Shown: piece after piece, positions 1 to 6,011 of the stretch
Numbering within the stretch: position 1 is the stretch's first letter
Layout: the number at the start of each line of letters is the position of its first letter
Assembly (NCBI GenBank): GCA_937934635.1
Contig: CALGZD010000169.1
Coordinates: 1 to 8,483 of the forward strand
Origin: an uncultured Deinococcales bacterium
GTDB lineage: Bacteria > Deinococcota > Deinococci > Deinococcales > Trueperaceae
DNA: 8,483 nucleotides
Reading direction: 5' to 3'
Translations under genes and position numbers: made by a program
The notes under the pieces: model-generated
Databases searched by the model: none
What the model was told of the DNA's origin: nothing
What the model saw: the letters and a program-made list of their open reading frames with translations, nothing else

Positions 1-1501
1 TACCATCGTTGCCGTGGTAGATGTAGCGAATATCGCCTGTTTGCGTATCTTGACGTTCAAAAACAACTGAGGCATCGCTTTTTGAATAATAATGATCTTC
101 TATTTTGATGCTTGCACGAGCATCGTGTGAAAGGTTTTCACTTTCAAAGCGGTAGGTGGGAAATGGCGGTTGGTCGGTCTGCAAAAACCATTCAGGATGT
201 TCTATAACCCAACGACTATCAATACCCATATGGTTTGGCACCATATCGCTAGCTAGCCTGATGCCATACTGCCAAGCACGGTCTCGAAGTACTTCATAAG
301 CAGCGGTGCCACCTAAATCTTGAGCGATTTCATAGTCATAGAGCGAGTACGCGGATGCAACTGCATCAGGATTACCCATGCGATGTTTGATTTCTTTTGA
401 GGCATGGCTGCGCTCCCAAAGACCTATGAGCCAGAGCCCTGTGAAGCCTTGCTTAGCAAAGGTTTCAAGTTCTTCTTCAGGGATGTCATCAAGTGTTGTT
501 ATTGATGTTTCATAGCGTTTGCTGAGTTGGTCTAGCCATACGTAGGTACTTTTGGCAAGCAAGACAAGCTTAGGCATCCATGCACTGTCAGAACTAAAGT
601 GTTCGTATTCATCCATACCTGCTGCCATACCTGCTGACATGCCTGCTGTTTTACCAGAGAGCATGTCAGCATCAATCACCTGCATGGGTGGTGGTCCATG
701 AAGACCTTCATTGTAGCTTGTGAACTCTTCTTTGAAGAGGTCTAAGCTGAGCAATATTTTTTGAAATAAGTTTTGAAAACGTTCACCCAAGTGCGGTGCA
801 TATTCTTGTTCTATGAATTTGAGTTGACCTTCAAGAGAATGGGGGGATGTGCTGATTGGATTCCGTAGCAGTTCTGAAAGTGTTATGTTCTTTAGACCAC
901 CAATATCAACAGATGTGTTAGCCACAGATTGTTCAATATCTGCTGCAATTGCTTCATAAGCAGTAGTTTTGAGTTCTGAATCATCTATGAACTCAGCGAA
1001 TTTTTGAAGTGCAGGATTGTCATTGCTTAGTTTGAGGATGAGTAGCTCTTCGCCCGTAATACTATTGTTGGTGTCGACAGTGTTGAGATAATCACTAGGT
1101 GTAAGTTCGTTTTGATAGACGGGGGTAGGGGGGAAGTACGTTAAAAAGCTGTTTAAGGTTTGGGTGTAGTGTTCAGGCGTGAGTTTTTGTTTGCTAATGT
1201 GTAGGGCTCGAGCCACAAAACTACCTTCAGTACCGTTTTCTTCACCGTTCTTTTTACTGTTCAGTTGACTAAAACGCTCAATAAGCACGTGCTGCACTTC
1301 ATGCAGCAAACCAGCGGCATAAAGCTCACTGCTGGCAATATGTTCAGATTGTGGTCTGTACTTGTTAAATTGCGCTGTAATTTCTTGAACTTTACGGTAA
1401 TCCGCAATGATCAGGTCACCTTGATAAGAGAATAAACTGCTAGACAGTTTATAGCGTTGACGTGCTTTTTTTGCGACATGCATTTCTTTGATGACCGTCA
1501 T
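1..1501 (-). CDS. GH13 alpha-amylase-family protein, N-terminal part (runs off left edge)
   Basis: My reading of the minus strand is open for 500 codons from the ATG at 1501-1499 to the window edge; an in-frame TAG lies three codons upstream, so this is the first possible ATG. Residues about 345-500 carry GH13 TIM-barrel features: GFTGLWLIGLW (352-362, first strand), SAYSLYDYEIAQDLGG (383-398), and DMVPNHMG (419-426), which is conserved region I. The nucleophile, acid/base and third Asp regions lie beyond the edge, so activity and substrate cannot be assigned; alpha-glucan hydrolysis or transglycosylation is the family expectation. Residues 1-335 form an unassigned, helix-rich module with an HEVQH motif at 67-71 and an AGM-repeat linker near 285-296. 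No signal peptide is visible, so it is probably cytoplasmic. ATG 1483 (Met7) is an alternative start; neither has a Shine-Dalgarno. The gene is divergent from the ABC-F gene. Confidence 0.88.
   Translation of the reverse strand, partial: MTVIKEMHVAKKARQRYKLSSSLFSYQGDLIIADYRKVQEITAQFNKYRPQSEHIASSELYAAGLLHEVQHVLIERFSQLNSKKNGEENGTEGSFVARALHISKQKLTPEHYTQTLNSFLTYFPPTPVYQNELTPSDYLNTVDTNNSITGEELLILKLSNDNPALQKFAEFIDDSELKTTAYEAIAADIEQSVANTSVDIGGLKNITLSELLRNPISTSPHSLEGQLKFIEQEYAPHLGERFQNLFQKILLSLDLFKEEFTSYNEGLHGPPPMQVIDADMLSGKTAGMSAGMAAGMDEYEHFSSDSAWMPKLVLLAKSTYVWLDQLSKRYETSITTLDDIPEEELETFAKQGFTGLWLIGLWERSHASKEIKHRMGNPDAVASAYSLYDYEIAQDLGGTAAYEVLRDRAWQYGIRLASDMVPNHMGIDSRWVIEHPEWFLQTDQPPFPTYRFESENLSHDARASIKIEDHYYSKSDASVVFERQDTQTGDIRYIYHGNDG
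613..648 (-). repeat. 12-bp tandem repeat, three copies, inside the GH13-family gene
   Basis: Plus-strand units CCATACCTGCTG at 613-624 and 625-636 are identical. The unit at 637-648 (ACATGCCTGCTG) differs at two positions. On the coding strand they encode an AGM-x repeat at about residues 285-296, just before the catalytic barrel. This looks like an in-frame duplication in a flexible linker. Confidence 0.85.
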
Positions 1502-1509
1502 ATAGTTCT

Positions 1510-1515
1510 ATCTTA
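1510..1515 (-). promoter_or_regulatory. Candidate -10 hexamer for a leaderless GH13 transcript
   Basis: TAAGAT on the minus strand fits TANNNT and lies 8 nt before the ATG at 1501. No Shine-Dalgarno is present between them. A TTGCCA (5 of 6 to the -35 consensus) lies further upstream but with only 14 nt of spacer, so the pair is not canonical. The assignment rests on spacing to the start codon alone. Confidence 0.3.
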
Positions 1516-1550
1516 TCATGTAAGGATAGTGGCAAAAAAATAATTCATGC

Positions 1551-1596
1551 CTATCTCAATCTATCTCAAGCTATTTCAAACTGTGTCTATCTCAGT
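1551..1596. repeat. Phased 10-bp direct repeats between divergent genes (operator-like)
   Basis: Three adjacent 10-bp units read CTATCTCAAT (1551-1560), CTATCTCAAG (1561-1570) and CTATTTCAAA (1571-1580). A fourth CTATCTCAGT starts at 1587 after six intervening bases. A related CTATCTTATC lies at 1508-1517. Spacing of exactly one helical turn places the first three units on one face of the DNA, as expected for cooperative protein binding. The array sits between the starts of the GH13 and ABC-F genes, so it could control either or both. No known operator is recognised. Confidence 0.6.
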
Positions 1597-1601
1597 TCAG
1601 A

Positions 1602-1641
1602 TACAATTATCACGCTTTCGTGCGCTTTTGCTTGATACTAT
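1602..1641 (+). promoter_or_regulatory. Candidate ABC-F promoter region with two possible -10 hexamers
   Basis: TACTAT at 1636-1641 fits TANNNT and ends 6 nt before the ATG at 1648, which would start a leaderless mRNA at or next to the A of the ATG. TACAAT at 1602-1607 matches the -10 consensus at 5 of 6 bases and would leave a leader of about 34 nt without a Shine-Dalgarno. Neither has a convincing -35, and the CTATCTCA repeats lie over the -35 region of the second. A small CACG-CTTT-CGTG hairpin lies at 1611-1622. Confidence 0.35.
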
Positions 1642-1647
1642 AAGCCT

Positions 1648-3552
1648 ATGCTTCTGGCAGCACTGCAACAGGTTGAAAAATTCTACGGTGACCAAACTGT
1701 TTTGAAAAATGCGAACTTAGAAGTTCGTGGTGGGTCACGTATTGCTCTTATTGGTCGCAATGGTTCAGGTAAATCAACGATGTTGCGCTTGTTGATGAAA
1801 CAGGAAACACCAGACGATGGTAAGGTTTACTTGCGAGATGGTGTAACGATTGCAATGTTGGAGCAAGATCCAAACTTTGAAGAGTTTACAACGATCACGG
1901 AACTTGCCGATAAAGCATTTGCAGACATTGAAGTCATCGAAACTGAACTTAAACGTCTTGAAGATGCAGGTCTAGACAAGCCAGAAATCTATGACGAGTG
2001 GGAAAAGGTTCACGAAGTCTTTGAACGTCGTGGTGGCTATGAACGCCGTTCAAGGCGAGATGCTGTCCTTTACTCGCTAGGCTTTAGGGGTAGGGAAGAC
2101 GAACTTGTAAAGCATCTTTCAGGTGGCGAGAAAACCCGTCTTGGTCTAGCGAAGCTCCTGATGGCACAACCAGATGTTTTGCTGTTAGATGAACCTACAA
2201 ACCACCTAGATATGGAAATGCGTGAATGGCTAGAAGGCTATCTAGGACGCTATCCTGGTGGCGTCCTGCTAGTTTCGCACGATAGATTGTTCTTGGATAA
2301 AGCGTGTAGTCAAACCGCTGAGATTTCATTAGCAAAGCTACGTAATTACGATGGTAACCCCACAAAATACCGTGAAGCTCGCATTGAACAGCTACGCTTA
2401 GAAGAAGCAACACGGCAAAATCAGCAAAAAGCTTACGACAAACTAGAAGCTTCTGCCACTCAGATGAAAAAGTGGGCAAGGCAAAATGCAAAGTTGCATC
2501 GTCGCGCTAAGTCTATGGAAAAGCGTTTAGCACGTCTTGGTGACCAAATGATTGGCGATGCTGATATGGTTGAGCGCACCACACGGTTTAGCTTTGAGTG
2601 TGCTGAAAGTGGCGATATTGTCCTGCAAGCCAAGAACCTTAGTAAGAGTTTTGATAAACCATTGTTTAAAGATGTAGATTTTACAATGCGCCGTGGTGAA
2701 CGTATTGCGCTTGTTGGGTCTAATGGTGCTGGTAAGTCAACCTTTTTGAAAACAATCATGGGTGAAATAGCTAGCGATGACCATACAGCAGAGCTTCTTT
2801 TTGGTGCTCGGGTTAAAGTTGGTTATTACGATCAAGAACTTAAAGGTGTAGATCCTGAACTGACCTTAGCAGATGAACTTATGCGGATGGTTGGAGATAT
2901 CGAAGCACACAATATGCTTGGCAATTTTCTTTTTCCTTATGACGCCCAATTTAAGTTAATTAAAGATTTATCAGGTGGAGAACGTGCTCGTTTGGCATTG
3001 CTCAAACTGACTTTGGGTGAATATAACTTTTTGGTCTTAGACGAACCGACCAACCACCTAGATGTTGAAATGATTGAAGCACTTGAAGAGGCTCTGGATT
3101 TTTATACAGGTACGCTTTTGGTTGTCTCGCACGATAGACGCTTTATTGCTGAGACAACTGATATCATCTGGGATTTGCGAGATGGTGAGTGGATAGACTA
3201 TGCAGGTGATTGGGAGTATTACCAATTTAAGCGCAAGCAGCTTGAAGATGGTCACAAAGAAGCTGCAAAGGATAAGAAAAAACAGAAAGCTCAAGAGGCA
3301 GCTACTCAAGAAGAAAAGGTTAAGACGCCCTCTAAATGGCAGCTCGAGCGCACTATAGAAAGTCTGGAAGAAGAAATTTCAGAACTTGAAGAACAACTTG
3401 CTGAAGTGAATGAAAAGTTACAAAACCCTGCTTTGCTGAGTCATCAGGAACTTGCTGATGTTGCTCAAAAACATGGGGATTTGGATACAGCCTTGACTGA
3501 AAAAATGCAAGCTTGGGAAGATGCTAGTGAGATGCTAGCGAGCAAAAGCTAA
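1648..3552 (+). CDS. ABC-F family ATPase, Uup-like
   Basis: This is a complete 634-residue soluble protein with two ABC cassettes and no membrane segment, the ABC-F arrangement. Cassette 1 has Walker A GRNGSGKST (36-44), signature LSGGE (157-161), Walker B LLLDEPTNHLD (178-188) and SHD switch (210-212). Cassette 2 has GSNGAGKST (357-365), LSGGE (441-445), LVLDEPTNHLD (462-472) and SHD (494-496). The basic linker at about 225-320 is the P-site-reaching arm that in this family contacts ribosome-bound tRNA. Residues 563-630 form a heptad-rich coiled coil like the Uup C-terminal domain. All catalytic residues are intact. The likely role is ribosome-associated translation rescue or assembly; antibiotic protection is possible but not indicated. 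The start fits the usual family N-terminus (LQxVEKxYGD) and has no Shine-Dalgarno. A terminator follows directly. Confidence 0.95.
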   Translation: MLLAALQQVEKFYGDQTVLKNANLEVRGGSRIALIGRNGSGKSTMLRLLMKQETPDDGKVYLRDGVTIAMLEQDPNFEEFTTITELADKAFADIEVIETELKRLEDAGLDKPEIYDEWEKVHEVFERRGGYERRSRRDAVLYSLGFRGREDELVKHLSGGEKTRLGLAKLLMAQPDVLLLDEPTNHLDMEMREWLEGYLGRYPGGVLLVSHDRLFLDKACSQTAEISLAKLRNYDGNPTKYREARIEQLRLEEATRQNQQKAYDKLEASATQMKKWARQNAKLHRRAKSMEKRLARLGDQMIGDADMVERTTRFSFECAESGDIVLQAKNLSKSFDKPLFKDVDFTMRRGERIALVGSNGAGKSTFLKTIMGEIASDDHTAELLFGARVKVGYYDQELKGVDPELTLADELMRMVGDIEAHNMLGNFLFPYDAQFKLIKDLSGGERARLALLKLTLGEYNFLVLDEPTNHLDVEMIEALEEALDFYTGTLLVVSHDRRFIAETTDIIWDLRDGEWIDYAGDWEYYQFKRKQLEDGHKEAAKDKKKQKAQEAATQEEKVKTPSKWQLERTIESLEEEISELEEQLAEVNEKLQNPALLSHQELADVAQKHGDLDTALTEKMQAWEDASEMLASKS

Positions 3553-3587
3553 TAAAAAAAGATGCGACTAAACTAAGGTCGCATCTT
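3553..3587. terminator. Bidirectional intrinsic terminator between convergent genes
   Basis: A perfect 10-bp stem AAGATGCGAC (3559-3568) pairs with GTCGCATCTT (3578-3587) around a 9-nt loop. It begins 7 nt after the ABC-F stop. On the minus strand it is followed by a run of seven T, a strong terminator for read-through from the LysM gene at 3717. On the plus strand the tail is AAAGTTTTG, weaker but plausible for the ABC-F gene. Confidence 0.85.
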
Positions 3588-3616
3588 AAAGTTTTGAGTT
3601 TTAGTAAATCTTAGAA

Positions 3617-3700
3617 GGTTTCCGATTTCATGTGTATTGGTTTAAGTCAAACTGATTAAATCAGGGACTACACAAGTCGATACACGAAATCTGGTAAACC
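3617..3700. repeat. 84-nt nested inverted-repeat structure in convergent intergenic DNA
   Basis: From outside inwards the arms are GGTTT (3617-3621) with AAACC (3696-3700), GATTTC (3624-3629) with GAAATC (3686-3691), GTGTAT (3632-3637) with ATACAC (3680-3685), AGTC (3645-3648) with GACT (3666-3669), and CTGAT (3652-3656) with ATCAG (3660-3664). Small internal loops separate them. It has no flanking T-run, so it is not a standard terminator. It could be a 3' RNA structure protecting the upstream LysM message, or a degenerate non-autonomous palindromic element. Confidence 0.55.
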
Positions 3701-3716
3701 GTCATCTTATCTGTTT

Positions 3717-5393
3717 TTACTGTGGAATAATGAGCTGGAAGCCAGGGAAAATCAAATCTGGATTATCAATGATGTAGCTATTTTCTGCAAGAATATCTTC
3801 CCAACGATTGATACTACCGTAGATCGAAGAAGAAATTGCAGTTAGACTATCGCCAGGCTGAACGGTATGGATTTCAGCACCCATAAGGTTAGCGACATGC
3901 GATTGTGCTTCTTGTAGGTTTAGCAATGCTTCTTCTCGTTGGTTGAGCTCGAGCAGTGTTACATTAGCACCTAAATCAGTCACCTTATCTCTGAATAAGT
4001 AGTACTCGTTGAGTTTTAGCGTTGCATAAGCCTTAGCTTGGTCTAAATCAGCAGGTAATTCACTAGCAGCAGTTGGAACAAGTGGTGCAGCTAGTGCAGG
4101 GGTTGATTCAACAGTGCTCGTTGTTGTTGTTGTTGCACCACTATTGGCGATACTAGCTGCTGCTGCATTTGCTTGAAAGTTTGATAATTGAGCTTTGACA
4201 GTATCTAGTTCTTGTTTGAGGGTATCTCGTTCTTGTTCTAGGGTTAGTAATTGATCTGAATTTGGCAGATTAATGATAGTTGTTCTTAAGGTGGCAACCT
4301 GGTCTTTTAATGAGCTGATTTCAGCATCTTTTGTTGACAGGTTCTGCGTTAATTCACCAGCCTCACTTCCCTCAAGTAGAGACTGTAAACGGGTTACCTC
4401 ACCACGTGCGCCTTCAAGTGAACCTTCAAGAGAAAAGATTTGGCTTTGGGCGTCAGCATATTGTTGGCGTAGACTTTGTAATTGACCGTCAGATGCCGAT
4501 CCAGCGCTACGAAGCTGTGCTTCGAGTGCATTTGCTCTGAAAATTGCATCTGTCATAGCTTGTTCGAAGCTGTCGATTTCTAAGAGTGTACGTTCATGTT
4601 CTATTTTTAGACGGTTACGAGAGTTTGTGACACGCTGAATATGATCTTGTAATTTTGTATTTTCAACTTCTAAACTAGAAAGCCTATCTTGAATAGCAGG
4701 TACTTTCAGTGCTTCTTCTTTGATTGTCTCTGCACTGACGATTGCTGCCTGATACTGCGCTTCTAAAGAGCTAACTCTTTCTTGCAAGCCTTCGATAGTA
4801 GCAGTATTAGTTGTTTGTAATTCTTCAAGTTCAGCAATGCGAACTTTACCCTTGTCAGCAGTGTCTTGAACTCTGGCAAATGCAGATTGGATAATATCTC
4901 TTTCTTGAATGACAACCTGTAGTTCATTAGCTCTTTCGGCAATTTGCTCTTGGAGCGCAGCAACTTCTTGTTTTGAACCATCAAGCTCTCCTGAAAGACC
5001 TGCATATTGTGATTTGAGATTATCTGACTCAGTTTGAAGCGTTGCAACCTCTTGTGTTTTTGCTGCAAGACTCGCACTCAGTGCATCGATTTCTTGTTGT
5101 GCTTCAGCCGCATCTTGAATTTGTGCACCAAGCAGCTTTACCAATTGGTTATCAGTCTTGATTGCTTGATCGATAAGTTCTTGAACGTTGGCCAGTTCTT
5201 CAGTTGATAACGGCTCTGCTGTTGTTTCTTGTGCAAGGCTAAAGCTGTTAAAGCATAGAACAGACCCTAAAGCTAAAAACAACAATGTTTTTAACAGACT
5301 GCTTCGGTTTTGGCGTGTACCTATCTTGCGTAGTATACCTGTCTGACGTAGCGTATCTATCTGATGTAGCGTACCTAGTGGTGTACCTATCAT
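3717..5393 (-). CDS. Exported coiled-coil protein with C-terminal LysM domain (long paralogue)
   Basis: The 558-residue product has a basic N-terminus, a hydrophobic core (about 33-50) and a signal peptidase I site at SLA-QE (after residue 54). The n-region is extended by a six-residue repeat (7-24). Residues about 60-400 are rich in Gln, Glu and Leu with heptad patterning, predicting long alpha-helical coiled coil. A Thr/Ala/Pro-rich linker (about 405-440) and a short helical segment follow. The last 50 residues (509-558) are one LysM module, with HTVQPGDSL, a central YG, and the DLIFPGFxLxIPQ end. LysM binds peptidoglycan glycan strands, so the protein is probably a periplasmic, wall-anchored rod or spacer; no enzyme domain is seen. 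It shares layout with the gene at 6012-7184. The ATG has a GGGGTGA Shine-Dalgarno. The specific function is unknown. Confidence 0.93.
   Translation of the reverse strand: MIGTPLGTLHQIDTLRQTGILRKIGTRQNRSSLLKTLLFLALGSVLCFNSFSLAQETTAEPLSTEELANVQELIDQAIKTDNQLVKLLGAQIQDAAEAQQEIDALSASLAAKTQEVATLQTESDNLKSQYAGLSGELDGSKQEVAALQEQIAERANELQVVIQERDIIQSAFARVQDTADKGKVRIAELEELQTTNTATIEGLQERVSSLEAQYQAAIVSAETIKEEALKVPAIQDRLSSLEVENTKLQDHIQRVTNSRNRLKIEHERTLLEIDSFEQAMTDAIFRANALEAQLRSAGSASDGQLQSLRQQYADAQSQIFSLEGSLEGARGEVTRLQSLLEGSEAGELTQNLSTKDAEISSLKDQVATLRTTIINLPNSDQLLTLEQERDTLKQELDTVKAQLSNFQANAAAASIANSGATTTTTSTVESTPALAAPLVPTAASELPADLDQAKAYATLKLNEYYLFRDKVTDLGANVTLLELNQREEALLNLQEAQSHVANLMGAEIHTVQPGDSLTAISSSIYGSINRWEDILAENSYIIDNPDLIFPGFQLIIPQ
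4121..4135 (-). repeat. Trinucleotide run (TTG x5) encoding a Thr tract
   Basis: Five consecutive TTG triplets on the plus strand encode a five-Thr run in the linker between the coiled coil and the LysM region of the long LysM protein. Trinucleotide runs can change length without a frameshift, so linker length may vary between strains. Confidence 0.7.
5322..5375 (-). repeat. 18-bp tandem repeat, three copies, at the 5' end of the long LysM gene
   Basis: On the coding strand the units are GGTACGCTACATCAGATA (5375-5358), GATACGCTACGTCAGACA (5357-5340) and GGTATACTACGCAAGATA (5339-5322). Partial matches (GGTACAC) flank both sides. The array is in frame and encodes GTLHQI, DTLRQT and GILRKI ahead of the signal-peptide hydrophobic core. 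It lengthens the positively charged n-region well beyond the usual few residues. Confidence 0.8.
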
Positions 5394-5404
5394 CCTTTCA
5401 CCCC
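5394..5404 (-). promoter_or_regulatory. Shine-Dalgarno of the long LysM gene
   Basis: GGGGTGA followed by AAGG lies immediately before the ATG at 5393. The GGTGA part matches the 3' portion of the standard anti-SD pairing at good spacing. It supports ATG 5393 as the real start, so the repetitive N-terminus is likely translated. Confidence 0.6.
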
Positions 5405-5439
5405 ATCTACAAAATTTTTTACTCCCAATTACATTACTG

Positions 5440-5497
5440 GTGTATCTTTATATAACGTACTATTTTAAGCATTGTTATAGCTATTCTAAAGATACAC
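5440..5497. repeat. Inverted repeat upstream of the long LysM gene
   Basis: GTGTATCTTTA (5440-5450) is perfectly inverted as TAAAGATACAC (5487-5497). Inside it TATAAC (5451-5456) pairs with GTTATA (5474-5479), giving 17 paired positions with one 7-nt bulge. The left arm starts 46 bp upstream of the ATG. It overlaps the candidate promoter, so it could be an operator or an RNA structure. Confidence 0.55.
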
Positions 5498-5504
5498 TTA
5501 TCAA
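5474..5504 (-). promoter_or_regulatory. Candidate promoter of the long LysM gene
   Basis: On the minus strand TTGATA (5504-5499, 5 of 6 to the -35 consensus) is followed after 19 bp by TATAAC (5479-5474, 5 of 6 to the -10). The spacer is longer than the optimal 17 bp. AT-rich DNA offers other weak -10 matches closer to the gene, so this is a tentative choice. Confidence 0.3.
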
Positions 5505-5790
5505 ATCCCATAACTTCTGAAACTATATGTTTCTATGTATTTGATACGTTTGTGATAAAGATAAGTTGTATGTCTAAGGTATCTTTGATACTAAATCTAC
5601 CAACACAAAGACAAAACCCTATAAGAGCAGATTATTAATATATACCAAATAATTTATATTGATTTACACCGTTCTAAACCACAACATACTAACTTATTTG
5701 TGTATGTAGTATAAACACTTTTCTTAGTCACTTTCAAATTATGAAAACTTTATGAAATAGAGCTGTTCTGAAATAACTTTTAAGGCTTAA
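5505..5790. other. AT-rich intergenic stretch with no gene seen
   Basis: Reading both strands gives only very short open frames and no Shine-Dalgarno-led candidate. Small repeats are visible: TTTGATAC occurs directly repeated at 5540-5547 and 5584-5591, AAAGATA (5557-5563) is inverted as TATCTTT (5580-5586), and ACATAC (5684-5689) is inverted as GTATGT (5702-5707). No function is assigned. Confidence 0.6.
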
Positions 5791-5869
5791 CTCACCCCCT
5801 AAAAACACAAGCTTTTGGTCAGTTGTTTAGTTCTCCTCTCTCAAGCTTGGGAGAGGAGTTAGAGGTGAG
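5791..5869. repeat. REP/MITE-like palindromic element
   Basis: Outer arms CTCACCCCCTAA (5791-5802) and TTAGAGGTGAG (5859-5869) are near-perfect inverts. The inner stem CTCCTCTC (5833-5840) pairs exactly with GAGAGGAG (5851-5858). Between them AAGCTT is itself a palindrome, so 5833-5858 is an almost perfect 26-nt palindrome. The GC-rich, pyrimidine/purine-skewed arms contrast sharply with the AT-rich surroundings, suggesting an inserted mobile palindromic repeat. The left side has about 30 nt of extra sequence between outer and inner arms. Confidence 0.65.
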
Positions 5870-5923
5870 GGTTGGAAAAAGAACAGTAATCATGCATCAG
5901 TTTTTATTTTAGAACAAGCCTAA

Positions 5924-5962
5924 TTTATAGACGACTCGATGAGGGCAGTACTAGTCTATAAA
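5924..5962. repeat. 9-bp perfect inverted repeat
   Basis: TTTATAGAC (5924-5932) is perfectly inverted as GTCTATAAA (5954-5962) around a 21-nt spacer. It borders the terminator of the downstream-facing LysM gene. No T-run follows on either strand, so it is not itself a terminator. Confidence 0.5.
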
Positions 5963-5987
5963 AAAGAGAGGGTAAGATACCCTCTCT
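5959..5987 (-). terminator. Intrinsic terminator of the short LysM gene
   Basis: A perfect 10-bp stem AGAGAGGGTA (5965-5974) and TACCCTCTCT (5978-5987) closes a 3-nt loop. On the minus strand it is followed by five T and an A. It lies 24 nt beyond the stop codon at 6012 and separates transcription of the two LysM genes. Confidence 0.93.
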
Positions 5988-6011
5988 GATTAGCTTAGTT
6001 TAGTTTTTTCT

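Noticed and set aside
1..1501. GH13 gene considered as a peptidase because of HEVQH
   Set aside because: The downstream barrel strands and region I (DMVPNH) clearly place it in GH13. The motif is recorded only as an oddity of the N-terminal module.
1551..1596. Repeats considered as a CRISPR array
   Set aside because: Units are only 10 bp and directly adjacent with no spacers, and no cas gene is present.
2195..3309. Minus-strand open frames of 83-99 codons opposite the ABC-F gene
   Set aside because: They lie entirely inside a well-supported gene, lack recognisable domains, and are explained by the reverse complement of conserved ABC motifs.
4273..5077. Short open frames on both strands inside the long LysM gene
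   Set aside because: They are shadows of the Gln/Glu/Leu-rich coiled-coil coding sequence and have no convincing ribosome binding site or domain.
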